9,692 nucleotides of DNA, from positions 1 to 9,692 of the forward strand of contig JAEKLK010000046.1 of NCBI GenBank assembly GCA_019509895.1. Direction: 5' to 3'. This document shows, one piece after another, positions 1 through 6,153 of the stretch (position 1 is its first letter; each line of letters begins with the position of its first letter). Source of the stretch: Betaproteobacteria bacterium (GTDB lineage Bacteria > Pseudomonadota > Gammaproteobacteria > Burkholderiales > SG8-39). Both the position numbers and the translations under genes were made by a program. The notes below the pieces were generated by a model. It was not told the origin of the DNA and made no database searches. It saw nothing but the letters and a program-made list of their open reading frames with translations.

Positions 1-8
1 GTGACTGA
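1..8 (+). CDS. rplV: Large-subunit protein L22, last codons only (partial)
   Basis: Only the 3' end is in the window. Reading back from TGA at 6-8 gives Asp (GAC, 3-5) and a partial codon ending in GT, which fits the Ser-Asp ending common in L22. The identity rests mainly on position, because rplV directly precedes rpsC in the S10 operon. The stop overlaps the rpsC start as TGATG, which suggests translational coupling. An alternative stop at 2-4 in another frame cannot be excluded from so little sequence. Confidence 0.55.
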
Positions 9-922
9 TGGGCCAGAAAATCAACCCGGTCGGGTTCCGGCTGGCGGTGAACAAGAACTGGAGCTCGCGCTGGTATGCGAACACCAAGAACTTCGCGCCG
101 ATGCTCGCAGAGGACATCAAGGTTCGCGAGTTCCTGAAGCGGAAGCTCGCGCACGCCTCGGTGGGCCGCGTGCTGATCGAGCGCCCGGCGAAAGATGCGC
201 GCATCACCATCTTCTCGGCGCGGCCGGGCGTGGTGATCGGCAAGAAGGGCGAGGAGATCGAGGCGCTCAAGGCCGAGCTTCGCCGCATCATGGGCGTGCA
301 GCAGGTGCACGTGAACATCGAGGAGATCAGGAAGCCCGAGATCGACGCGCAGCTCATCGCCGACTCGATCGCGCAGCAGCTCGAGAAGCGCATCATGTTC
401 CGCCGCGCCATGAAGCGCGCGATGCAGAACGCGATGCGCCTGGGCGCCCAGGGCATCAAGATCATGAGTGCCGGCCGACTGAACGGCATCGAGATCGCCC
501 GCACCGAGTGGTATCGCGAGGGCCGCGTGCCGCTGCATACGCTGCGCGCCGACATCGATTACGGCCAGGGTGAAGCGAAGACCAACTACGGCGTGATCGG
601 CATCAAGTGCTGGGTCTACAAGGGCGAGATGGCGCCCAAGGGCGATGCCCAGGCCGCCGCGGCGGCGGCGGCCGGCGCGGCCACCCCGAGCGCGCAACCC
701 GAAGCGCCGGCCGAGCCGAAGCGCGCCAAGAAGCCGGCGCCGCGCCCCGGGCAAAAGCGCGGCGGCCCCGGCAAGCCGCGCGGAGAAGGCGGGCCCGCGG
801 CAGGCGACAAGCGGCCGCCGCGCAAGGAAGCAGCCGCGGCACCCAAGACCGCGGTCAAGCGGCCCAAGAAGCTGGTCAAAGACGAAGCGCCGAAGCCCGA
901 CGGCGGCGGCGAGAAGGAGTAG
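8..922 (+). CDS. rpsC: Small-subunit ribosomal protein S3 with a long C-terminal tail
   Basis: S3 lies in the head of the 30S subunit at the mRNA entry tunnel and, with S4 and S5, unwinds mRNA. The protein starts MGQKINPVGFRL, the classic S3 N-terminus. A type II KH domain follows, with its GKKG loop at residues 78-81. The FRRAMKR motif (131-137) contains the basic residues tied to helicase activity in E. coli, and the C-terminal domain ends near residue 208. The length is 304 aa against 233 in E. coli. The excess is a low-complexity tail from about residue 209, with seven alanines (216-222) and then Pro/Lys/Arg/Gly-rich sequence. The start at 8 overlaps the rplV stop. The last codons hold AAGGAG (914-919), the ribosome binding site of rplP. 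The tail keeps the reading frame and GC-rich codon use, so it appears to be genuine coding sequence. Confidence 0.97.
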   Translation: MGQKINPVGFRLAVNKNWSSRWYANTKNFAPMLAEDIKVREFLKRKLAHASVGRVLIERPAKDARITIFSARPGVVIGKKGEEIEALKAELRRIMGVQQVHVNIEEIRKPEIDAQLIADSIAQQLEKRIMFRRAMKRAMQNAMRLGAQGIKIMSAGRLNGIEIARTEWYREGRVPLHTLRADIDYGQGEAKTNYGVIGIKCWVYKGEMAPKGDAQAAAAAAAGAATPSAQPEAPAEPKRAKKPAPRPGQKRGGPGKPRGEGGPAAGDKRPPRKEAAAAPKTAVKRPKKLVKDEAPKPDGGGEKE

Positions 923-925
923 GCG

Positions 926-1342
926 ATGCTGCAACCCGCACGTACGAAATACCGCAAGCAGCAGAAGGGCCGCAACACCGGGGTCGCGACCCGTGGCAAC
1001 AAGGTGTCCTTCGGCGAATTCGGACTCAAGGCCACCACCCGAGGCAGGCTCACGGCACGCCAGCTCGAGGCCGGGCGCCGGGCCATGTCGCGCCACATCA
1101 AGCGCGGGGGCCGGATCTGGATCCGCGTCTTCCCGGACAAGCCGGTGTCGCAGAAGCCGGCCGAAGTGCGCATGGGCAACGGCAAGGGCAACCCCGAATA
1201 CTTCGTGAGCGAGATCCAGCCGGGCAAGATCATTTTCGAGATGGACGGCGTCACGGAGGTACTCGCCAAGGCGGCATTCGCGCTCGCCTCGGCGAAGCTG
1301 CCGTTTCGCACCGTCGTCGTGCAACGGATGCTGGGAGGCTAG
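926..1342 (+). CDS. rplP: Large-subunit ribosomal protein L16
   Basis: L16 binds 23S rRNA near the peptidyl-transferase centre and the A-site tRNA elbow and is added late in 50S assembly. The 138-aa product has the family's usual length. It begins MLQPARTKYRKQQKGRN and carries RGRLTARQLEAGRRAM, IWIRVFPDKP and VRMGNGKGNPEY. The arginine of VRMG (residue 82) corresponds to E. coli Arg81, which is hydroxylated by the YcfD/RoxA oxygenase. Whether that happens here cannot be read from the sequence. The start is 3 nt after the rpsC stop, with a strong AAGGAG at 914-919. The gene sits in the S10 operon between rpsC and rpmC, and nothing looks abnormal. Confidence 0.98.
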   Translation: MLQPARTKYRKQQKGRNTGVATRGNKVSFGEFGLKATTRGRLTARQLEAGRRAMSRHIKRGGRIWIRVFPDKPVSQKPAEVRMGNGKGNPEYFVSEIQPGKIIFEMDGVTEVLAKAAFALASAKLPFRTVVVQRMLGG

Positions 1343-1345
1343 GCG

Positions 1346-1540
1346 ATGAAGCCGAGCGAACTGCGCGGTAAGCAAAGCGACGAGCTGCAAAAGGAGCTGG
1401 AAGCGCTGCTCAGGGCCCAGTTCGGCCTGCGCATGCAGGTTGCCACCCAGCAGCTCACCAACACGAGCCAGCTGAAGAAGGTGCGGCGCGACATCGCGCG
1501 CGTGCGCACCATCATGAACGAGAAGGCGAAAGCCAAATGA
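1346..1540 (+). CDS. rpmC: Large-subunit ribosomal protein L29
   Basis: L29 is a small helical-hairpin protein near the polypeptide exit of the 50S subunit, next to L23, where it helps form the docking area for nascent-chain factors. The 64-aa product begins MKPSELRGKQSDELQKELEA and has the typical second helix with LKKVRRDIARVRTIMNE. GGGAGG at 1333-1338 lies 7 nt before the ATG and overlaps the end of rplP. The junction TAGGCGATG is identical to the one between rpsC and rplP. The gene's 3' end overlaps rpsQ by 4 nt (ATGA at 1537-1540), so the two are probably translationally coupled. The lysine/alanine-rich C-terminus (KAKAK) is normal for the family. Confidence 0.96.
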   Translation: MKPSELRGKQSDELQKELEALLRAQFGLRMQVATQQLTNTSQLKKVRRDIARVRTIMNEKAKAK

Positions 1541-1821
1541 CAGAACAGCAAGCAGCGGCCACGCCGGCCAAGAATCAGCGCACGCTGATCGGCCGCGTGA
1601 CGAGCAACAAGATGCAGAAGACGCTGGTGGTGCGCGTGGAGCGCCGCGTGCGCGACCCGATGATGGGCAAGACCATCACCCGCTCGAAGAAGTACCACGC
1701 GCACGTGGAGAGCGGCGAGTTCGGCGAGGGCGACTGGGTCGAGATCGCCGAATGCCGGCCGATGTCCCGCACCAAGGCTTGGCGCGTGACGCGCTTGATC
1801 GAAAAATCGAAGGCGGTTTAG
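1537..1821 (+). CDS. rpsQ: Small-subunit ribosomal protein S17
   Basis: S17 is an OB-fold protein that binds 16S rRNA early in 30S body assembly. The 94-aa product has a short Ala/Gln-rich leader (residues 1-14). The conserved core follows: RTLIGRVTSNKMQKTLVVRVERR, then KKYHAHVE, GDWVEIAECRPMSRTKAWRV and a C-terminal RLIEK. Its ATG overlaps the rpmC stop (ATGA). The only upstream purine run is GAAGG at 1522-1526, about 10 nt away, which fits coupling to rpmC translation. It is the last S10-operon gene here. The 124 nt after its stop are non-coding and precede rplN. Confidence 0.97.
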   Translation: MTEQQAAATPAKNQRTLIGRVTSNKMQKTLVVRVERRVRDPMMGKTITRSKKYHAHVESGEFGEGDWVEIAECRPMSRTKAWRVTRLIEKSKAV

Positions 1822-1835
1822 GGTACGAGTTGTAG

Positions 1836-1841
1836 TAATAT
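1836..1841 (+). promoter_or_regulatory. Possible -10 box of an spc operon promoter
   Basis: TAATAT at 1836-1841 differs from TATAAT at two positions and lies 15 nt after the rpsQ stop, at the AT-richest point of a GC-rich spacer. The E. coli spc promoter is at the same place, between rpsQ and rplN. No convincing -35 is present: 17 nt upstream is GCGGTT, and there is no TG extension. If it is used, transcription would start near 1848 and give a leader of roughly 98 nt before rplN. Treat it as a weak candidate. Confidence 0.4.
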
Positions 1842-1858
1842 CCGCGCCTTCCTAGCCC

Positions 1859-1924
1859 CGGACGGGGTCCAAAACTGCGGCGCCTGCAGTCGAACGTCAG
1901 CTTGGCTGGCGTCCCTGAGGTCCG
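1859..1924 (+). promoter_or_regulatory. Structured leader candidate upstream of rplN
   Basis: The 124-nt rpsQ-rplN spacer can fold into a compact three-helix shape. CGGAC (1859-1863) pairs with GTCCG (1920-1924) as a closing stem. Inside it, ACTGC (1874-1878) pairs with GCAGT (1886-1890) across a 7-nt loop. A strong hairpin of eight pairs joins 1894-1901 with 1905-1912 around a TTG triloop, with one G-U pair. A competing fold pairs CCCC (1856-1859) with GGGG (1864-1867). There is no T-run, so it is not a standard terminator. It could be a protein-binding leader or just an mRNA-stabilising element. It matches no named ribosomal leader that I can recognise. Confidence 0.4.
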
Positions 1925-1945
1925 CAAGTTGGAGTGGAGAGAGCA

Positions 1946-2314
1946 ATGATTCAAATGGAGTCGGTGCTGGACGTCGCCGACAACACCGGTGCACGCGCCG
2001 TCATGTGCATCAAGGTGCTCGGCGGCTCGAAGCGGCGATATGCCTCGATCGGCGACGTGATCAAGGTGAGCGTCAAGGACGCGGCGCCGCGCGGCCGCGT
2101 GAAGAAAGGCGAGATCTATCACGCGGTGGTCGTGCGCACCGCGAAGGGCGTGCGCCGTTCCGACGGCTCGCTCATCCGCTTCGATCGCAATGCCGCGGTG
2201 CTGCTCACGCCGAAGATGGAGCCGATCGGCACGCGTATTTTCGGGCCGGTGACGCGCGAGCTCAGGACCGAGCAGTTCATGAAGATCGTCTCCCTCGCCC
2301 CCGAGGTGCTGTGA
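1946..2314 (+). CDS. rplN: Large-subunit ribosomal protein L14
   Basis: L14 is a beta-barrel protein on the 50S interface that contacts 16S rRNA helix 14 and forms an inter-subunit bridge. It is also the binding site of the silencing factor RsfS. The 122-aa product matches the family length exactly. It begins MIQMESVLDVADNTGARAVM and contains CIKVLGGSKRRYASIGD, a VKKGEIYHAVVVRTAKG segment and the C-terminal FGPVTRELRTEQFMKIVSLA. I chose ATG 1946 over an in-frame GTG at 1934. ATG gives the conserved MIQ start, and GGAG at 1936-1939 serves as its ribosome binding site, which overlaps the GTG. It is the first gene of the spc operon, and its stop overlaps the rplX start (TGATG). Confidence 0.98.
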   Translation: MIQMESVLDVADNTGARAVMCIKVLGGSKRRYASIGDVIKVSVKDAAPRGRVKKGEIYHAVVVRTAKGVRRSDGSLIRFDRNAAVLLTPKMEPIGTRIFGPVTRELRTEQFMKIVSLAPEVL

Positions 2315-2631
2315 TGAAGCGCATCCGGAAGGGCGACGAGGTGGTGGTAATTGCCGGACGCGACAAGGGCAAGCGCGGCACCGTGCTCCGCCGGGTCGAC
2401 GCCGAGCACGTGGTGGTCGAGGGCGTGAACCGCGTGAAGAAGAACCAGCGCCCCAACCCGATGCGCGGCCAGACGGGCGGCATCGTCGACAAGGACCTGC
2501 CGATCCACGTCGCCAAGATCGCGCTCTATAACCCGGCGACGCAGAAGGCCGATCGCACCGGCGTGAAGACGCTCGAAGACGGCCGCAAGGTGCGCATCTT
2601 CAAGGGGAACGGCGAGCAGGTGGAAGCGTAG
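2314..2631 (+). CDS. rplX: Large-subunit ribosomal protein L24
   Basis: L24 starts 50S assembly by binding the 5' domain of 23S rRNA and later sits near the exit tunnel. The product is 105 aa, the usual bacterial size. The KOW motif is at the N-terminus (KGDEVVVIAGRDKGKRGTVL, about residues 6-25). It is followed by VVEGVNRVKKNQRPNP (44-59), GGIVDKDLPIHVAKIALYNP and KVRIFKGNGE. The ATG overlaps the rplN stop, with GAGG at 2303-2306 as the likely ribosome binding site. The gap to the next ATG is 2 nt, which leaves little room for the regulatory S8-binding hairpin that E. coli carries at the rplX/rplE junction. Confidence 0.97.
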   Translation: MKRIRKGDEVVVIAGRDKGKRGTVLRRVDAEHVVVEGVNRVKKNQRPNPMRGQTGGIVDKDLPIHVAKIALYNPATQKADRTGVKTLEDGRKVRIFKGNGEQVEA

Positions 2632-2633
2632 CC

Positions 2634-3286
<653 letters not shown>

Positions 3287-3298
3287 GGGAAAAACCGC

Positions 3299-3604
3299 AT
3301 GGCCAAGCTAGCCGTCAAACTGAGAAACGAAAAGCGCCGCAAGACTGTCGACAAGTTCAAGGCGAAGCGCGCCGCGCTGCTCGAGATGATCCAGAACTCG
3401 CGCGCCTCCGACGAGGCGAAGGAAGAGGCGCGCTCCAAGCTCCAGCAGCTGCCGCGCGATGCCTCGCCGGTGCGCATCCGCAACCGCTGCGCGCTGACCG
3501 GACGCCCGCGCGGCGTCTATCGGAAGTTCGGCCTGGGCCGCAACAAGCTGCGCGAGCTTGCGATGCGCGGCGAGGTGCCCGGCATCATCAAGGCGAGCTG
3601 GTAA
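3299..3604 (+). CDS. rpsN: Small-subunit ribosomal protein S14 (zinc-free form)
   Basis: S14 binds 16S rRNA in the 30S head and contacts S3 and S10 late in assembly. The 101-aa product has the length of the long form. It begins MAKLAVKLRNEKRRK and ends with the conserved NRCALTGRPRGVYRKFGLGRNKLRELAMRG region (62-91) and PGIIKASW. It has only one cysteine (residue 64) and lacks the paired CxxC motifs of the short zinc-binding S14, so it is the C-minus type usual in proteobacteria. The ATG lies 12 nt after the rplE stop, with GAGGGA at 3285-3290 as ribosome binding site. The order rplE-rpsN-rpsH is the standard one. Confidence 0.97.
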   Translation: MAKLAVKLRNEKRRKTVDKFKAKRAALLEMIQNSRASDEAKEEARSKLQQLPRDASPVRIRNRCALTGRPRGVYRKFGLGRNKLRELAMRGEVPGIIKASW

Positions 3605-3614
3605 GGGAGACCGT

Positions 3615-4010
3615 ATGAGCATGCACGATCCGATCGCCGACATGCTGACGCGCATCAGGAATGCGCAGCTGGTCGGCCACACGGAGGTCACGATGCCGGC
3701 TTCGCAGCTGAAGGGCGCGATTGCCAAGGTGCTGAAGGACGAAGGCTATATCGACGACTTCGCAACGCGCGAGAACGGCCCCAAGAAGGAGCTCGCCATC
3801 GCGCTCAAGTACTACGCCGGCCGCCCGGTGATCGAGCGCCTGGAGCGCGTCTCCAGCCCGGCGCTGCGCGTCTACAAGGGGCGCAACGACATTCCGCGCG
3901 TGATGAACGGGCTCGGCGTCGCCATCCTGTCCATCTCGCGCGTCGTGATGACCGACCGCAAGGCGCGCGCCGACGGTCTCGGCGGCGAAGTGCTGTGCAT
4001 CGTGGCGTAA
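3615..4010 (+). CDS. rpsH: Small-subunit ribosomal protein S8
   Basis: S8 is a primary 16S rRNA binder (helix 21) in the 30S body and, in E. coli, the autogenous translational repressor of the spc operon. The 131-aa product begins MSMHDPIADMLTRIRNAQ, which fixes the start at 3615; AGGGAG at 3603-3608 precedes it. The reading frame is open further upstream to 3558, but that part overlaps rpsN and has no S8 similarity. Other conserved parts are MPASQLKGAIAKVLKDEGYI, RVSSPALRVYKG, GLGVAILSISRVVMTDRKAR and the end GLGGEVLCIVA. Length and sequence are ordinary. Whether the repressor target is preserved here is unclear, because the rplX/rplE junction differs from that of E. coli. Confidence 0.98.
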   Translation: MSMHDPIADMLTRIRNAQLVGHTEVTMPASQLKGAIAKVLKDEGYIDDFATRENGPKKELAIALKYYAGRPVIERLERVSSPALRVYKGRNDIPRVMNGLGVAILSISRVVMTDRKARADGLGGEVLCIVA

Positions 4011-4019
4011 GGCTAGACC

Positions 4020-4553
4020 ATGTCCCGCATCGCTAAATATCCCGTTCCGCTGCCGAAGGGCGTGGACGTCAACATCAGCAAGACGGAGATTTCGATCAAG
4101 GGGCCGCTCGGCACCTGCGCGCGCTCTGCCGACCCGAATGTCGAGGTGAAGAAGGACGGCGAGAACCTCACCTTCAACGCGCTCGGCAACTCGAACCATG
4201 CCGACGCCATGTCGGGCACCATGCGCGCGCTGGTGGCGAACATGGTGCAGGGCGTGACCAAGGGGTTCGAGAAGCGCCTGGCTCTCGTCGGCGTCGGTTT
4301 CCGCGCTCAGGCGCAGGGCGACCGGCTCAACCTGACGCTCGGCTATTCGCATCCGGTGGTGCACCAGATGCCCAAGGGCGTCAAGGTCGTGACGCCGACG
4401 CAGACGGAAATCGTGATCAGCGGCATCGACAAGCAGCTTGTCGGACAGGTGGCCGCCGAGGTGCGCAGCCATCGCCCGCCCGAGCCGTACAAGGGCAAGG
4501 GCGTGCGCTACGCGAAAGAAGTGATCGTTCTTAAAGAGACGAAGAAGAAATAG
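4020..4553 (+). CDS. rplF: Large-subunit ribosomal protein L6
   Basis: L6 sits at the base of the L7/L12 stalk near the sarcin-ricin loop, where elongation factors bind. The 177-aa product is full length, with the family's two repeated alpha/beta domains (about 1-82 and 83-177). It begins MSRIAKYPVPLPKGVDV, and the second domain holds KGFEKRLALVGVGFRAQ, LGYSHPV and the RNA-binding signature SHRPPEPYKGKGVRY (149-163). The gene starts 9 nt after rpsH. That gap contains a second in-frame stop (TAA 4008-4010, TAG 4014-4016), and the ribosome binding site is only a weak AAGG (4009-4012). The stop is 2 nt before rplR. The lysine-rich end (KETKKK) is normal. Confidence 0.98.
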   Translation: MSRIAKYPVPLPKGVDVNISKTEISIKGPLGTCARSADPNVEVKKDGENLTFNALGNSNHADAMSGTMRALVANMVQGVTKGFEKRLALVGVGFRAQAQGDRLNLTLGYSHPVVHQMPKGVKVVTPTQTEIVISGIDKQLVGQVAAEVRSHRPPEPYKGKGVRYAKEVIVLKETKKK

Positions 4554-4555
4554 CC

Positions 4556-4912
4556 ATGAGCCGGAAAAACGAAGCGCGCCTGCGCCGCGCGCGCCAGACC
4601 CGCCACAAGATCCGTGAAGTGGCCGCGGTGCGCCTCACCGTGCATCGCACGAATACGCACATCTACGCGCAGATCACCACGCCGGGGGGCGACAAGGTGC
4701 TCGCCGCCGCCTCCACTGCGGAGAAGGAAGTGCGCGGCCAGCTCAAGCACGGCGCGAACCGCAAGGCCGCCGAGCTGATCGGCCAGCGGATCGCCGCCAA
4801 GGCGAAGGAAAAGGGCATCGACAAGGTGGCTTTCGACCGTGCCGGCTATCGCTATCACGGTCGCGTGAAGGCGCTCGCGGAAGCCGCGCGCGCCGGTGGG
4901 TTGAAGTTCTAA
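4556..4912 (+). CDS. rplR: Large-subunit ribosomal protein L18
   Basis: L18 binds 5S rRNA and, with L5, docks it into the central protuberance. The 118-aa product has the normal length. It begins MSRKNEARLRRARQTRHKIRE with a basic N-terminal arm. The core follows: RLTVHRTNTHIYAQIT, then AASTAEKEVRGQLKHG, NRKAAELIGQRIAAKAKEKGI and the end FDRAGYRYHGRVKALAEAARAGGLKF. The start is 2 nt after rplF with only a weak purine-rich ribosome binding site, so it is probably coupled to rplF. The last codons and stop are duplicated in the spacer that follows (see the repeat at 4901-4933). Confidence 0.97.
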   Translation: MSRKNEARLRRARQTRHKIREVAAVRLTVHRTNTHIYAQITTPGGDKVLAAASTAEKEVRGQLKHGANRKAAELIGQRIAAKAKEKGIDKVAFDRAGYRYHGRVKALAEAARAGGLKF

Positions 4913-4933
4913 GAGGCAGGCTTGAAGTTCTAA
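4901..4933 (+). repeat. Direct repeat of the rplR 3' end including its stop
   Basis: TTGAAGTTCTAA occurs at 4901-4912, as the last codons of rplR (Leu-Lys-Phe-stop), and again at 4922-4933, 21 nt later and in the same frame. The second copy would read Glu-Ala-Gly-Leu-Lys-Phe-stop, which resembles the usual L18 ending (EAGLQF in E. coli). The spacer therefore looks like a duplicated gene end. Its last bases supply AAAGGA (4932-4937), the rpsE ribosome binding site. Confidence 0.85.
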
Positions 4934-4942
4934 AGGAACGCT

Positions 4943-5461
4943 ATGGCGAAGATCCAGCCCCGGATGCAGCACGAAGAGCGCGGCGACGGCCTGCGCGAAA
5001 AGATGATTGCGATCAACCGCGTCACCAAGGTGGTGAAGGGAGGCCGCGTGCTCGGCTTTGCCGCGCTCACCGTGGTGGGCGACGGCGACGGCGGCATCGG
5101 CATGGGCAAAGGCAAGGCACGTGAAGTGCCGGTCGCCGTGCAGAAGGCGATGGAAGAGGCGCGGCACAAGCTCTTCAAGGTGAAGCTGAAGAACGGCACG
5201 CTGCAGCACGCGGTGATCGGCCGGCACGGCGCGGCCAAGGTGCTGATGCAGCCGGCGATGGAAGGCACCGGCATCATTGCCGGCGGCACGATGCGCGCCG
5301 TGTTCGAGGTGATGGGCATCACCAACGTGCTCGCCAAGTGCTTCGGCTCGACCAATCCCTATAACGTGGTGCGAGCGACGCTCGACGGCCTGAAGAACAT
5401 GAGCACGCCGGCGGAGATCGCGGCGCGCCGAGGCAAGACGGTCGAGGAACTCACGCAATGA
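4943..5461 (+). CDS. rpsE: Small-subunit ribosomal protein S5
   Basis: S5 lies near the decoding site and the mRNA entry pore of the 30S subunit. Changes in it affect fidelity and spectinomycin resistance. The 172-aa product has the double-stranded RNA-binding-like N-terminal domain with VTKVVKGGRVLGFAALTVVG (28-47). The KGGR loop (32-35) lies where resistance changes map in E. coli and looks wild type. The glycine-rich GKGKAREVP segment and the C-terminal domain (HAVIGRHGAAKVLM, GGTMRAVFEVMGI, NPYNVVRATLDGL) follow. AAAGGA at 4932-4937 is 5 nt from the ATG. The stop overlaps the rpmD start (ATGA at 5458-5461). Confidence 0.98.
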   Translation: MAKIQPRMQHEERGDGLREKMIAINRVTKVVKGGRVLGFAALTVVGDGDGGIGMGKGKAREVPVAVQKAMEEARHKLFKVKLKNGTLQHAVIGRHGAAKVLMQPAMEGTGIIAGGTMRAVFEVMGITNVLAKCFGSTNPYNVVRATLDGLKNMSTPAEIAARRGKTVEELTQ

Positions 5462-5634
5462 ACAAGATCAAGGTGCGGCTGCTGAAGAGCATCAACAGTG
5501 TCAAGCGCCGCCATCGCGACACGGTGCGCGGGCTGGGACTGCGCAGGATCGACCACGTGGTCGAGGTGCAGGACACCCCGGCCGTGCGCGGCATGATCAA
5601 CCGCGTCGCCTATCTGGTGCGCATCGAGGCGTAA
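5458..5634 (+). CDS. rpmD: Large-subunit ribosomal protein L30
   Basis: L30 is a small 50S protein bound to 23S rRNA domain II, found in many but not all bacteria. The 58-aa product begins MNKIKVRLLKSINSVKRRH. It has the family core TVRGLGLRRIDHVVEVQDTP (22-41), then AVRGMINRVAYLVRIEA, and the normal length. Its ATG overlaps the rpsE stop, with GAGGA at 5444-5448 as ribosome binding site, so it is probably coupled to S5. The usual rpsE-rpmD-rplO order confirms the call. Confidence 0.97.
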   Translation: MNKIKVRLLKSINSVKRRHRDTVRGLGLRRIDHVVEVQDTPAVRGMINRVAYLVRIEA

Positions 5635-5637
5635 GCG

Positions 5638-6153
5638 ATGAAACTGAACGAACTCAAGCCTGCTCCCGGGTCGAAGCACAGCCGCCACCGCGTCGGCCGC
5701 GGCGTCGGCTCCGGCTGGGGCAAGACCGCGGGGCGCGGCCACAAGGGTCAGAAGGCGCGCTCGGGCGGCTTCCACAAGATCGGCTTCGAGGGCGGCCAGA
5801 TGCCGCTGCATCGCCGGCTGCCCAAGCGCGGCTTCAACTCCCCGACGCGCAACGACGTCGCCGAGGTGCGCACGAGCGAGCTGCAGGCGATGCAGGCCTC
5901 CGACATTGATCTCGCCGTGCTGAAAGCCGAAGGCATCGTGCCGCGCCAGGCGCTCGCCGCGAAGGTGATCCTCTCGGGCAAGCTCGAGCGCAAGCTCTCG
6001 CTCAAGGAAATCCTGGTCAGCAAGGGCGCGCGCTCGGTGATCGAAGGCGCCGGCGGCAGCATCCAGATCACCGAGAAGCCGAAGGTCGAGAAGAAGAAGA
6101 AGGAAAAGAAGGCGAAGTCCAAGCCGGCCGCTGAAGAGGCGCCGAAGGCCTGA
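5638..6153 (+). CDS. rplO: Large-subunit ribosomal protein L15 with a lysine-rich tail
   Basis: L15 binds many 23S rRNA helices and is a hub of late 50S assembly. The protein begins MKLNELKPAPGSKHSRHRVGRG, followed by the glycine/basic extended arm (GSGWGKTAGRGHKGQKARSG, 25-44). Then come GFEGGQMPLHRRLPKRGFN and a globular domain ending near residue 146 (EGAGGSIQI). It has 171 aa against 144 in E. coli. The excess is a Lys/Glu/Ala/Pro tail from about 147, with KKKKEKK at 152-158. The start is 3 nt after rpmD, with GAGG at 5626-5629. The tail's sequence (GAAGG at 6144-6148) also provides the secY ribosome binding site, and the stop overlaps the secY ATG (TGATG). Confidence 0.97.
   Translation: MKLNELKPAPGSKHSRHRVGRGVGSGWGKTAGRGHKGQKARSGGFHKIGFEGGQMPLHRRLPKRGFNSPTRNDVAEVRTSELQAMQASDIDLAVLKAEGIVPRQALAAKVILSGKLERKLSLKEILVSKGARSVIEGAGGSIQITEKPKVEKKKKEKKAKSKPAAEEAPKA

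Noticed and set aside
1853..1875. Intrinsic terminator after rpsQ from the CCCC/GGGG hairpin
   Set aside because: The stem has only four pairs and is followed by CCAAAAC rather than a T-run.
1934..1945. GTG at 1934 as an upstream start of rplN
   Set aside because: It lies within the ribosome binding site, and L14 proteins begin MIQ at the ATG of 1946, giving the exact family length of 122.
3558..3614. An upstream start at 3558 for rpsH
   Set aside because: That extension overlaps rpsN and has no S8 similarity. The MSMHDPIADML start at 3615 has a good ribosome binding site.
4508..5458. A minus-strand frame (316 codons) opposite rplR and rpsE
   Set aside because: It is His/Arg/Ala-rich with no motif, and lies opposite two well-recognised ribosomal genes.
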